Origin: Bacteroidales bacterium | Lineage (GTDB): Bacteria > Bacteroidota > Bacteroidia > Bacteroidales > UBA932 | Direction: 5' to 3' | Length of the DNA stretch: 64,000 bases | NCBI GenBank assembly: GCA_017399905.1 | Contig: JAFQAR010000040.1 | Location: forward strand, 1-64,000 | Shown here: positions 38,114 to 46,972 of the stretch, one piece after another | How positions within the stretch are numbered: position 1 is the stretch's first letter | Layout of the letters: every line of letters starts with the position of its first letter | Made by a program: the position numbers and the translations under genes | Notes under the pieces: model-generated | What the model saw: the letters and a program-made list of their open reading frames with translations, nothing else | The model's database searches: none | What the model was told of the DNA's origin: nothing

Positions 38114-39565
38114 TTAATCTTCAGAAAGGAAAAGGTCAGCCGCTTCGGAAGGAAGGTCGACTTCCCCGGTAATGAATTCCGGTACATTATAGGACTTCAG
38201 ACGCCACTGATTCTCCCGTGGATCCTTCTGAGGAAGAAGGAACGGCTTATGCGGAGTGCCGGAAGGATCCAGAAAGGCTATATAAAGACGTGTATACCGC
38301 CCGTCCAGCCTCCTGCTGCCGAACATCACCCAACGTCCGTCAGAAGACCATGAATGATAGCTGTCAGCCTCGTTCTCTTCATTCCATACGGATACATCCA
38401 CATCCTCTCCGGTATGAAGGTCGATCATCCCAAGGTCAGCCTCGTCATGCCATATCGGAAAGGTTCCATAATCAGCCCGGGTATACAGGAGATAATGTCC
38501 GTCAGGGGACACGCGCGGATATGAAACACTGCCGCCTCTTACACTGGAATCATACAATGTATCCACTTTCTCTCCGAAAGTACAAGAATCAGGATCAAAA
38601 GGCACTCTCAGCATATCATAGTTCATGTCGAGAGAGAACTTCACCGGAAGTGAAGGCGCCTTATGTGAAACGAAGTACAGGTATCTTCCGTCAGGTGACC
38701 ATGACGGATATGTTTCAAGATCTTCTTCTGTCATGAAACGCCGATCAGTGATGACCTCCCCGGTAACGACATCATATATCAGCATATCGGAAGCGGTATC
38801 GAACACTTCGATAGGCTGTTTACCTTCAACAAAGAAGAGCTGGCGTGTCGTATTGGCGGAAAACGCTATGAATCTTCCGTCAGGGTGCCAAGCAGGATAG
38901 GTAGTATTCTTTTTAGGGCCTATGCTGCTGAAATCCACTTTCCTGAGTTCACCTTTATGATAAAGTACAGTACCGCCATTCTTTCCTCGAGCATGGAACA
39001 TCATGCTTTCCGGCGAATAAGACGGAAAATTGTGACAGTTCAGACATGTCGTGCCGGATTTACTGTTCGTCACTATGGCCCTCTCAATGAAGGAGGTAAG
39101 GTCACGTTGATAGATTCCGAGCTGACGCCATCCGACATAACCCGGTTCTATCAGTCTGTAGGCAACCCAGGGGTCTATTCCGTAGTCGGAGACATTGATG
39201 GGAAAAGTGGCGTATTTTATGCCGTACGGGTGTCTGTCGCTCCACGCCGAGACTTCAACGTCCATTTTTCCGCCCTTTACTTCATTCAAGAGGGACTTCC
39301 ATTTCTTCAATGGCAGAGCGACAGCCTCGTCACGGCATGCACACTCCAGAAGAGTCCTTCCTTCTGAAAGAAAGGACACATGTACGCGCGACGCACCTTC
39401 AATCATGAAATTGAGGGGTGCAATATTGGCAGGCACGGTCACTCCCATGTAATCAGGAAAGACAGGAGGCATCTCCGCAGAAACCGTTTCCGGTTCCCAG
39501 GAAATACACCCTGAAAGAATGAATGCAGAAGCACCTGCAAGAAGGACATGTTTCAGCCTGTTCAT
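38114..39565 (-). CDS. Haem-c / PD40-propeller lipoprotein, module copy D
   Basis: 483 residues. Lipobox ILSGC. The beta-domain opens with FPDYMGVTVPANIAPLNF. CLNCH is at residue 174. Propeller repeats: HPDGRFIAFSAN, SWSPDGRYLYFVSH, VSPDGHYLLYTRADYGTFPIW, SYHSWSSDGRWVMFGSRRLDG. It has the best PD40-type repeats of the four. First gene of the module D unit (haem protein, membrane protein, RidA, perhaps GH10 and HdeD), preceded by a -7 element. The function is unknown; export, lipid anchor and a single haem c are what the sequence supports. Confidence 0.82.
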   Translation of the reverse strand: MNRLKHVLLAGASAFILSGCISWEPETVSAEMPPVFPDYMGVTVPANIAPLNFMIEGASRVHVSFLSEGRTLLECACRDEAVALPLKKWKSLLNEVKGGKMDVEVSAWSDRHPYGIKYATFPINVSDYGIDPWVAYRLIEPGYVGWRQLGIYQRDLTSFIERAIVTNSKSGTTCLNCHNFPSYSPESMMFHARGKNGGTVLYHKGELRKVDFSSIGPKKNTTYPAWHPDGRFIAFSANTTRQLFFVEGKQPIEVFDTASDMLIYDVVTGEVITDRRFMTEEDLETYPSWSPDGRYLYFVSHKAPSLPVKFSLDMNYDMLRVPFDPDSCTFGEKVDTLYDSSVRGGSVSYPRVSPDGHYLLYTRADYGTFPIWHDEADLGMIDLHTGEDVDVSVWNEENEADSYHSWSSDGRWVMFGSRRLDGRYTRLYIAFLDPSGTPHKPFLLPQKDPRENQWRLKSYNVPEFITGEVDLPSEAADLFLSED

Positions 39566-39585
39566 AAGATGACGTACATATCATA

Positions 39586-39593
39586 CAAATATA
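39586..39593 (-). promoter_or_regulatory. -7 element for module D
   Basis: TATATTTG on the minus strand, 20 bases before the start codon at 39565. A TTTG (39620-39617) lies upstream with a 23-base spacer, longer than the usual 19-21. Confidence 0.5.
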
Positions 39594-39740
39594 CTGATTT
39601 TACGAATACATTGTCACAAATGAGCATAAAAATCCCTCATATTGCATCGGTTTTACCATCAATGTTCTCAGAGTGCCGACGAGACAGGATGATTTATGAA
39701 ACAAAACAGGCAAAAGCGGACGAATTAAAGATAAAGAATG

Positions 39741-39748
39741 TAAATTTG
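39741..39748 (+). promoter_or_regulatory. -7 element for the GH35 gene
   Basis: TAAATTTG matches TAnnTTTG, 27 bases before the ATG at 39776. No -33 match is seen. Apart from the two promoters, the 210-base divergent region shows nothing else. Confidence 0.55.
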
Positions 39749-39775
39749 CGGTAACAGCAGCAAACAAGAATATAT

Positions 39776-41392
39776 ATGAAAAGACTGACGGTCACCCTCA
39801 TCTGCATTGCAGCCTACATCGCAGCACATGCCCAGATACCGGCCCTCTATCCTACAGGAAACGGCACCCAGCTCACAATCGGAGGCAAACCTTTCATCAT
39901 ACTCGGCGGAGAGCTGGCCAACTCCAGCGCTTCAAGCGGGGAGTATATGGATATGCGCGGAACATGGCCTTATCTTGCGGAATCAGGCCTCAACACGGTA
40001 CTTGCTCCGGTCTACTGGGAGCTTATCGAACCACAGCGGGGCAAATACGATTTCAGCAGCGTCGACTACCTGTTAAAATCCGCAAGGACCAACAATCTGA
40101 AGCTCATACTGCTATGGTTCGGAACATGGAAGAACAGCATGTCATGCTATGTCCCTTCATGGGTAAAGAGAAATTTCGGCAAGGAGTTCGAGCTTGCCCG
40201 CAATTCAGACGGAAGCACACCGGAAATAATGTCAGCCTTCTCAGAAAGCAATGTCCGTGCTGACGCCAAGGCATTCTCCCAGTTCATGAAGTATCTGCGT
40301 CTCAATGACGGCGCGGAAGGAACCGTCATAATGGTGCAGGTGGAAAATGAAATCGGAATGCTCGGGGATGCAAGGGATCATTCCAAGCTTGCCGACAATG
40401 CGTACAGAAGTCCGGTTCCCTATGACATGATGTACATGCTGCGGTCGGGAAAGGCAGGAAAGCATGTGGAAAAGATATGGAAGGACGCCGGCATGGCGGC
40501 GGAAGGGGACTGGAAGGAAGTATTCGGCGAAGGAACTGATGCAGACGAGATCTTCATGGCATACTGGTACGCCAGATATACGGAAAGAGTAGCAGCTGCA
40601 GGAAAGAAGGAATACAATATACCGATGTTCGTGAACACGGCACTCAACTCGCGCGGAAGGAAGGCCGGAGAATATCCCAGTGCCGGCCCGCTCGCCCACC
40701 TCATGCCGATATGGAAGCTTGCAGCACCAAGCATAGACCTGATATGTCCGGACATCTATGACAAAGGCTATCCTTCATGGATTGACATGTACGCTGCCGA
40801 AAACAATCAGCTCTTCATCCCGGAAATACGTCAGGTTGCGGAAAACGGTGCCAGAGTATTCCTTGCTCTCGGAAAATACGGGGCGATAGGTTTCAGCCCG
40901 TTCTCTATAGACAACATGCCGGAAGAACAGGATTACCCTCTGAAGAAGGCATACAGGCTTCTGCAGCCGGCACTTGACCTCATAGCCGAGAAACAGGCTG
41001 AAGGAAAGACAGATGGAATGTTGGCGGATTACGAAAATCCGGAAACGACAATAACCATAAACGGAATTGACTTCAGATGCAGGCACGACCTTACTTTGGG
41101 ATGGAATCCTGAAGCGTCAGACCCCGGCTTATGGGGAGAGACTTCAGTGATGATTCTTGACATGGGAAACGACTCATATCTTTTCCTGGGCACAGGAGTC
41201 GTGACGACAATGTCCCCTTCTGACGGAAAAGGAAAGGTCGGGATCGAGAGCATCGATGAAATAGTCTTCGACAGGAACGGGAAAATGCAGAAACTGCGCA
41301 GGCTCAACGGAGATGAAGACCATCAGGGAAGGCACATACGCATACCTTTCGGCGAATATGGAGCACAGCTTCTGAAAATCTACAGGTACTGA
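39776..41392 (+). CDS. GH35 beta-galactosidase-like enzyme with DUF5597-type C-terminus (secreted)
   Basis: 538 residues with a Sec signal ending in AAHAQ. TIM barrel of clan GH-A with GH35 hallmarks: FIILGGELANSSAS, LNTVLAPVYWELIEPQRGKYDF, acid/base Glu192 in QVENEIG, and probable nucleophile Glu350 in FIPEIRQV. A C-terminal beta-domain resembles DUF5597. Beta-galactosidase activity is the family default. In a xylan/xyloglucan setting it could act on galactosyl side chains, but the exact linkage is not visible. Single-gene unit with its own promoter, ending at a shared convergent terminator with uxuA. Confidence 0.85.
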   Translation: MKRLTVTLICIAAYIAAHAQIPALYPTGNGTQLTIGGKPFIILGGELANSSASSGEYMDMRGTWPYLAESGLNTVLAPVYWELIEPQRGKYDFSSVDYLLKSARTNNLKLILLWFGTWKNSMSCYVPSWVKRNFGKEFELARNSDGSTPEIMSAFSESNVRADAKAFSQFMKYLRLNDGAEGTVIMVQVENEIGMLGDARDHSKLADNAYRSPVPYDMMYMLRSGKAGKHVEKIWKDAGMAAEGDWKEVFGEGTDADEIFMAYWYARYTERVAAAGKKEYNIPMFVNTALNSRGRKAGEYPSAGPLAHLMPIWKLAAPSIDLICPDIYDKGYPSWIDMYAAENNQLFIPEIRQVAENGARVFLALGKYGAIGFSPFSIDNMPEEQDYPLKKAYRLLQPALDLIAEKQAEGKTDGMLADYENPETTITINGIDFRCRHDLTLGWNPEASDPGLWGETSVMILDMGNDSYLFLGTGVVTTMSPSDGKGKVGIESIDEIVFDRNGKMQKLRRLNGDEDHQGRHIRIPFGEYGAQLLKIYRY

Positions 41393-41433
41393 AATGAAAA
41401 ATGTGAGGCTCAAGACCTCACATTTTTCATTTC
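41391..41433. terminator. Bidirectional terminator between GH35 and uxuA
   Basis: An 18-bp perfect stem (41391-41408 with 41416-41433) and seven-base loop, with A-rich and T-rich arms. It separates convergent genes; one arm includes the last codons of uxuA. Confidence 0.75.
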
Positions 41434-42591
41434 ATCCCTTACTACGGCCATCATTCCGTCAACCTGACCAAGAGCCAACATTCTGCCATGGAATGAATAT
41501 CCGGGATTATATCCCATCTTTTCATCACCAAGCATAGTCCTGCCATGGTCCACTCTCATAGGAAGGTCAGGACGACATCTTTCGAATATCCTGACAAGGT
41601 CGACAAGATGGCCTCTGCCCTCGAGATGCGACGCCTCTATAAAATTGCCGTCGGGCAGAACGTTACAGCTGCGAAGATGGACGAAATGGGTCCTTGATGC
41701 GAACCTTTCAGCCATGCGGACGACATCATTATGTTCGCCGGCAGAAAGTGATCCGGCGCAGAATGTCAGACCGTTATGCGGATTATCGACCGCACTGAGC
41801 ATCCACTCGATATCCTCTTTGCATGTAACGATTCTCGGAAGCCCTAAAACCTGGAAAGGCGGGTCATCCGGATGCACACACATATTCATACCGTACTCCT
41901 CACATACCGGCATTACGGCATTGAGGAAATACTTCATATTTTCCTGCAGCTGCTCCCTGTCTATCCCCTCATATTTAGCAAGAAGGGATCTGAATATGGA
42001 AACGGGAGCCTGATCTCCTTCCTTGATATTGCCATTGACAAAACCCTGGGTCTTGACAATGATGGAATCTATGAGATCATCCTTTTCTGCTTCTGTTATC
42101 GTCTCATCAAGCTCTTCGACCTTTGCAAGCACCTCAGGGGAATAGTCAGATTCTGCACCAGCCCTGCACAGTATCTTCAGGTCAAAATAGGCAAAACGTG
42201 CCATATCGAAATAAAGTGATGAGGAGCCGTCCTCCCAAGGATGGTAAAGGTCGGTACGTATCCAGTCTATGACCGGCATGAAGTTATAGCATACCGTCTT
42301 CACTCCGGCACGTCCCAGATTGGCAAGGCTTTCCTTGTAGTTCTCTATAAGCTGCTCACGCTCGGGGCCGGCATACTTTATGGCTTCGCAGACAGGGAGA
42401 CTTTCGACAACAGACCAGCGGAGTCCGTATGACTCTATATATTCCTTCAGGTCATTTATGGCCTCAAGGGTCCACACTTCACCGTTAGGAACATCATGCA
42501 GGGCAGTGACGATACCCTCGACTCCGATCTGACGAAGCATATCAAGGGTTATCTTGTCGTTCCTGCCGAACCATCTCCATGTCTTCTCCAT
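41410..42591 (-). CDS. uxuA: D-mannonate dehydratase
   Basis: 393 residues, cytoplasmic. Converts D-mannonate to 2-keto-3-deoxygluconate in hexuronate catabolism. Family motifs: MEKTWRWFGRNDKITLDMLRQ at the start, GIVTALHDVPNGEVW, VCYNFMPVIDWIRTDL, the metal-site region MCVHPDDPPF with LGLPRIV, and FVHLRS. It would process glucuronic acid released by the GH67 at the end of the window. uxaC, uxuB and kdgK/kdgA are not here. It converges on GH35 and diverges from the hybrid regulator. Confidence 0.95.
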   Translation of the reverse strand: MEKTWRWFGRNDKITLDMLRQIGVEGIVTALHDVPNGEVWTLEAINDLKEYIESYGLRWSVVESLPVCEAIKYAGPEREQLIENYKESLANLGRAGVKTVCYNFMPVIDWIRTDLYHPWEDGSSSLYFDMARFAYFDLKILCRAGAESDYSPEVLAKVEELDETITEAEKDDLIDSIIVKTQGFVNGNIKEGDQAPVSIFRSLLAKYEGIDREQLQENMKYFLNAVMPVCEEYGMNMCVHPDDPPFQVLGLPRIVTCKEDIEWMLSAVDNPHNGLTFCAGSLSAGEHNDVVRMAERFASRTHFVHLRSCNVLPDGNFIEASHLEGRGHLVDLVRIFERCRPDLPMRVDHGRTMLGDEKMGYNPGYSFHGRMLALGQVDGMMAVVRDEMKNVRS

Positions 42592-42613
42592 AAAAGAATT
42601 GTTTTTAGCGATA

Positions 42614-42621
42614 CAAATTTA
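42614..42621 (-). promoter_or_regulatory. -7 element for uxuA
   Basis: TAAATTTG on the minus strand, 22 bases before the uxuA ATG. A clear -33 is lacking. Confidence 0.55.
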
Positions 42622-42667
42622 GCAAGTTATAAGATTCTCCTGTATAATATTGCAACAAAGAAATGCA

Positions 42668-42713
42668 TTTTTGAAACACCCCCATCAAAATGTAGAAAAT
42701 AATGTTTCAAAAA
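42668..42713. repeat. 11-bp inverted repeat in the uxuA/regulator intergenic region
   Basis: TTTTTGAAACA (42668-42678) and TGTTTCAAAAA (42703-42713) are perfect inverted arms with a 24-base spacer. The right arm ends 24 bases before the -7 element of the regulator gene, so it covers its -33 region. Operator-like; the binding protein is unknown. Confidence 0.6.
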
Positions 42714-42737
42714 CCGCAGAATTCAATCATTAGTTAT

Positions 42738-42745
42738 TATTTTTG
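42738..42745 (+). promoter_or_regulatory. -7 element for the hybrid two-component regulator
   Basis: TATTTTTG matches TAnnTTTG and lies 28 bases before the ATG at 42774. It falls inside the longer open frame that starts at 42702, which argues against that earlier start. Confidence 0.5.
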
Positions 42746-42773
42746 TAAACTAAACCACAGAATTCTGACACAG

Positions 42774-45700
42774 ATGAAACACAAGAACCTCTTGGCTATA
42801 CTTCTGTTCATGACAGCGGCAATGACCTCTCATGCACAGATGGCAAGACTATATACTTCGGAATCCGGACTGGCAAACACTCAGATAAACAGCACATATC
42901 AGGACAGCAAGGGATTCATTTGGATCTGCACAGAGAACGGATTGTCAAGATTTGACGGAATGGACTTCTCAACATTCCGTTTTGAAAGGGATAAGCCGTC
43001 ATCCATCGCCAGCAATATGGTCCGCACAACCTACGAAGACTCGGACAACGTATTCTGGGTCGGCACTTCCGCAGGCCTCCAGATATTCGATCCCGAATAC
43101 AACACTTTCACCAAGATAGCCTTGCAGGACGATTCCGTACCTGATTCCGAACAACATATATCATCGATAGTGGAAGTCAAATATAAAGGAGAAGAGAGAA
43201 TACTTGTGACCACTTCAGGTCATGGAGTATATGCGTTCGACAAGGACACCCGCAAGCTTGACCACATGCTGATGCACTGGATAAACTCGAATCTGCCGTC
43301 CGACTTCATTTACATGACATATCTGGATTCCAAGGAAAGATTATGGATATGTCTTGAGGATGGAGGTCTCATGATGCTTGACATCACTGAAGAAAACAGC
43401 AGGAACGACATATGGGGGCCGGGAATGGAGGATATAGAGAAGGATATGTTCCAGACATTGGCTGAAGACAGGGAGACAGGAAAAGTGATGATAGGCTCCT
43501 TCGACAACGGCATCCTCATCTTCGAAGAAGAGACAGGCAGAATCCGGAAGGCCAAGGACGCATCAGCAAGAAAAAGCCGCGTAACCTCTTTCCTGAAGAA
43601 CAACATTGCCACGCAATATGGCGAACACACTTATCTGGTAGGCCTCGAGAATGAAGGAATCAAGATGTTCGACCCTGTAAGTGAAGCTCTTTACGACGTT
43701 TCGTTTCCGAACATTCCTTACGACATTTCATCATGGAAGGTACATGACCTCATGGAAGACAATCAGGGAAATGTCTGGGCCTGCGCATACCAGACCGGCC
43801 TGATGGTACTTCCAAAGTCAATGTACGGCTTCGACTACATGCATTTCAGCACAGATGGACCGAACAGCAGCAACAGTTCTTGCGTCACATCGATAATAGA
43901 AGACAAGATGAGGGAATGTCTGTGGATAGGAACTGATGGAGGAGGAATATTCAAGGTGGACAGGAAGGGAAAGATAACAAACATGTCGGCAAGCAATACG
44001 TCTCTATCCAACAACTCCATCATGTCCATGGCTCTGGACAAGAGAAACACTTTATGGATAGCGACATATCTTGGAGGTATCGTCACATACAGACCGGAAG
44101 AAGGCATAAAGGCTTTCCGCGACCAGAAATCCATAGAAACAGACAAGACAGTATGTCTCGAATATTCTGAAGAGGACGACATAATGTATGTCGGCACTCA
44201 CGGAAAAGGCTTTTCCCTGATAGATGCTGCGAACCAGAAGGTATTGAGGACATGGGCAGACAATGAGAACAAGTGGATAAGCACACTGCATATCGACCAG
44301 TCAGGATTACTCTGGGTGGGCACATATAACGGTCCCATGGCATACGACAACAGAATCAGGAGACTGCTCCACTATGACATTAACGACGAATTGTCGACAA
44401 GAGTATACTCGTTCTGCGAGGATTCGGAAGGACAGCTATGGATAGGTACCGGCGAAGGCATCGTCTGCTTCGACAGAGCAGCAAAGACGACAGTATCATA
44501 TACGGAATCAGACGGTCTCCCAAGCAATACCGTAACCGGCATCCTCGCTACAGAAGACGGAAACATCTGGATATCTACACTTAACGGACTTTCGAGACAC
44601 TGTATAAAGACCGGAGAATTCCAGAACTACTACCATCACGACGGCCTGCAGGAAAACGAATTCCATGTAAATGTCGCACTCAAGGATACGCATGGGAAAC
44701 TATGGTTCGGAGGCATAAAGGGAGTAACGTCATTCTTCCCTCACATCGTGGACCAGAGGAGTCATTCAGTACCTGCCCTCTACCTTACGAACCTGAGCGT
44801 AATGAACAGTCCTGTGGAATTCAATCCAGCCCTTGGAGACTCGAACATACTTGACAAGCACATTACTGAAGCCACCCAGATCACTCTGCCTTATGACTCA
44901 GGCATATTCTCACTGGATTTCTCCGTCCTGGAATATACAAATCCCAAAAGGATAACATATTCCTACATGATGGAAGGCTTCGAGAAGGAATGGAACACTG
45001 TTCATCCAGGTTCAAGAACCATAACCTATACAAACCTCCCGTCCGGAAGGTACAGGATGAAGGTAAAGGCATATTTTGCCGGAGAACCTGAGGAATTCTC
45101 ATATAAGGAAATCGGGATCCGCATCACGCCGCCATGGCACAGGTCGTTATGGGCTTGGGCACTCTACATCTTTACAGCCGTCATGGTACTGCTGGCTCTC
45201 ACGGAATACTTCACCAGAAGAAAAGTTCTCAAGGTAAAGCAGAGAGAATCCGAGCTGAAGGAGCTCAGACTTCAGATGTTCACAAACATCTCCCATGAAA
45301 TACGTACGCCTCTGACTCTCGTAATGAACCCGTTGAAGAAGCTGCGTGAGGCGGAAAAGGATCCGAAGATGAAGGATCTGTACAATCTCATGTACAGAAA
45401 CAGTCTGCGCGTATTGAGACTCGTGAATCAGCTTCTTGACATGCGCAAGGTCGACAATGGCCAGATGCAGCTGCATTTCCTGGAAACAGACATCGTATAC
45501 TTCATCAAGGACATCATGCAGTCGTTCGACAACCTTGCTGTCAGCAGAAACATCAGGTTCAGCATAAATCCGGAACAGGAAGTCACAAACCTATGGATCG
45601 ACCAAGGCAACTTCGACAAGATAATCTTCAACATTCTGTCCAATGCATTCAAATACACACCGGATTCGGGAGAAATAAGCATCAGCATCAGTTCAGCCAA

Positions 45701-46910
45701 ACCGAACACAGGCCTCCTTGCAGGGAACATTGCCCAATACGTTGAAATAACCATATATAATTCCGGAAACAATATCGAAGAACGCCATCTGGACAGACTG
45801 TTCGACAGATTCTTCCAGATCGATGCAAGCGATGCAAAGGTCGGTTCCGGAGTAGGTCTGAACCTCGCAAAGATGCTTGTAGAACTGCATCATGGTGAAA
45901 TCAGCGCGTTTAACAATGAAGACGGCGTATCATTCAGGGTGACCATACCGGTAGGATACAGCCATCTCAGCGCAGAAGAAATGACAAAGCCGACCAACCA
46001 TAAGGACCTCTATACCAAAAGTACCCTCAGGTTTGAAGACCATTCATCAAGCAGGGAAGATGTCACTCACAACATCGCTGAGACAGCTTCAGACACTGTC
46101 AAGGCAGGCAAATCAAAAAGGACTCTCATTCTTGTTGACGACGATGATGAGATGAGGGCATATCTCAAGCTCGAACTTCAGAGCCTGTACAATGTAGAAG
46201 CATTTGCAAACGGCAAGGAAGCATGGGCGAAGATATCAACGACCATCCCTGATGCTGTCGTCACAGACCTGATGATGGACGGAATGGACGGAGCCGAGCT
46301 ATGTGGAAAAATCAAGAAGAATCCAGGAACCAACCACATTCCTGTAATTCTTCTGACCTCATCTACAGACGAGCAGAGCCAGCAGAGATGTATCGAAAGC
46401 GGAGCAGACAGATTCTTCATCAAGCCTATTTCGCTGGATATCCTCAAGAGTGCCATTGCCGGTGCCATATCGACACGTGACACTATGAGGAACAAGTTCA
46501 GCAAGGACATCGATTACGGCTACAGCGAGATACAGATGGCTAATACCGAAAACCAGCTCATAAACAGAGTCATAAACATCATCCGGGCAAACATGGAAAA
46601 TACCGAATTCAGTGTAGAGGAATTGAGCCATGAAGTAGGAATGAGCCGTGTACACCTCAACAGGAAGATGAAGGAGATCATGAACATTTCTCCAAGCAAT
46701 CTCATCAGGTCAATAAGGCTTAAGCAGGCCGCCTTCCTTCTGCTGAACAACAAGGTGAACATTTCTGAGGTAGCCTACAGGGTCGGATTCTCGACGCACT
46801 CATATTTCTCCAACTCATTCCATGATTATTTCGGAATGACTCCGAAAGAGTTTGTCGCAAAATACATGGATTGCAAGGACGAGGAGACCCTCAAGAAGAT
46901 ATTCGAATAA
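42774..46910 (+). CDS. Hybrid two-component system regulator (HTCS)
   Basis: 1378 residues from the ATG at 42774, chosen because a signal peptide (ending SHAQ) begins there. Domain order: periplasmic Reg_prop beta-propeller repeats (about 25-670), Y_Y_Y domain (about 715-775), one membrane helix (about 791-813), HisKA with His841 in ISHEIRTP, HATPase (N, G1 and G2 boxes; GVGLNLAKMLVEL), receiver domain with Asp1165 in VVTDLMMDG, and a C-terminal AraC-type HTH. It senses an oligosaccharide in the periplasm and activates polysaccharide-utilisation genes. The likely targets are the SusC/D locus or the xylan genes nearby. No other sensor of this class is in the window. Confidence 0.95.
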   Translation: MKHKNLLAILLFMTAAMTSHAQMARLYTSESGLANTQINSTYQDSKGFIWICTENGLSRFDGMDFSTFRFERDKPSSIASNMVRTTYEDSDNVFWVGTSAGLQIFDPEYNTFTKIALQDDSVPDSEQHISSIVEVKYKGEERILVTTSGHGVYAFDKDTRKLDHMLMHWINSNLPSDFIYMTYLDSKERLWICLEDGGLMMLDITEENSRNDIWGPGMEDIEKDMFQTLAEDRETGKVMIGSFDNGILIFEEETGRIRKAKDASARKSRVTSFLKNNIATQYGEHTYLVGLENEGIKMFDPVSEALYDVSFPNIPYDISSWKVHDLMEDNQGNVWACAYQTGLMVLPKSMYGFDYMHFSTDGPNSSNSSCVTSIIEDKMRECLWIGTDGGGIFKVDRKGKITNMSASNTSLSNNSIMSMALDKRNTLWIATYLGGIVTYRPEEGIKAFRDQKSIETDKTVCLEYSEEDDIMYVGTHGKGFSLIDAANQKVLRTWADNENKWISTLHIDQSGLLWVGTYNGPMAYDNRIRRLLHYDINDELSTRVYSFCEDSEGQLWIGTGEGIVCFDRAAKTTVSYTESDGLPSNTVTGILATEDGNIWISTLNGLSRHCIKTGEFQNYYHHDGLQENEFHVNVALKDTHGKLWFGGIKGVTSFFPHIVDQRSHSVPALYLTNLSVMNSPVEFNPALGDSNILDKHITEATQITLPYDSGIFSLDFSVLEYTNPKRITYSYMMEGFEKEWNTVHPGSRTITYTNLPSGRYRMKVKAYFAGEPEEFSYKEIGIRITPPWHRSLWAWALYIFTAVMVLLALTEYFTRRKVLKVKQRESELKELRLQMFTNISHEIRTPLTLVMNPLKKLREAEKDPKMKDLYNLMYRNSLRVLRLVNQLLDMRKVDNGQMQLHFLETDIVYFIKDIMQSFDNLAVSRNIRFSINPEQEVTNLWIDQGNFDKIIFNILSNAFKYTPDSGEISISISSAKPNTGLLAGNIAQYVEITIYNSGNNIEERHLDRLFDRFFQIDASDAKVGSGVGLNLAKMLVELHHGEISAFNNEDGVSFRVTIPVGYSHLSAEEMTKPTNHKDLYTKSTLRFEDHSSSREDVTHNIAETASDTVKAGKSKRTLILVDDDDEMRAYLKLELQSLYNVEAFANGKEAWAKISTTIPDAVVTDLMMDGMDGAELCGKIKKNPGTNHIPVILLTSSTDEQSQQRCIESGADRFFIKPISLDILKSAIAGAISTRDTMRNKFSKDIDYGYSEIQMANTENQLINRVINIIRANMENTEFSVEELSHEVGMSRVHLNRKMKEIMNISPSNLIRSIRLKQAAFLLLNNKVNISEVAYRVGFSTHSYFSNSFHDYFGMTPKEFVAKYMDCKDEETLKKIFE

Positions 46911-46916
46911 CTGCAA

Positions 46917-46952
46917 ATGAAGGCCGGAACTTATCGAAGTTCCGGCCTTCAT
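46917..46952. terminator. Bidirectional hairpin between the regulator gene and araB
   Basis: A perfect 16-bp stem (46917-46932 with 46937-46952) with loop ATCG separates the convergent regulator and araB genes. No long T tract follows, so termination efficiency is uncertain. Confidence 0.7.
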
Positions 46953-46972
46953 CACATATCAGGAACAGAATG

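Noticed and set aside
17187..39565. Module-rich region as a mobile element or recent horizontal island
   Set aside because: No transposase, integrase, tRNA junction or flanking direct repeats are visible, and base composition looks like the neighbours by eye.
42702..42773. 24-residue N-terminal extension of the hybrid regulator
   Set aside because: It overlaps the inverted repeat and the -7 element, and it would bury the signal peptide that begins at 42774.
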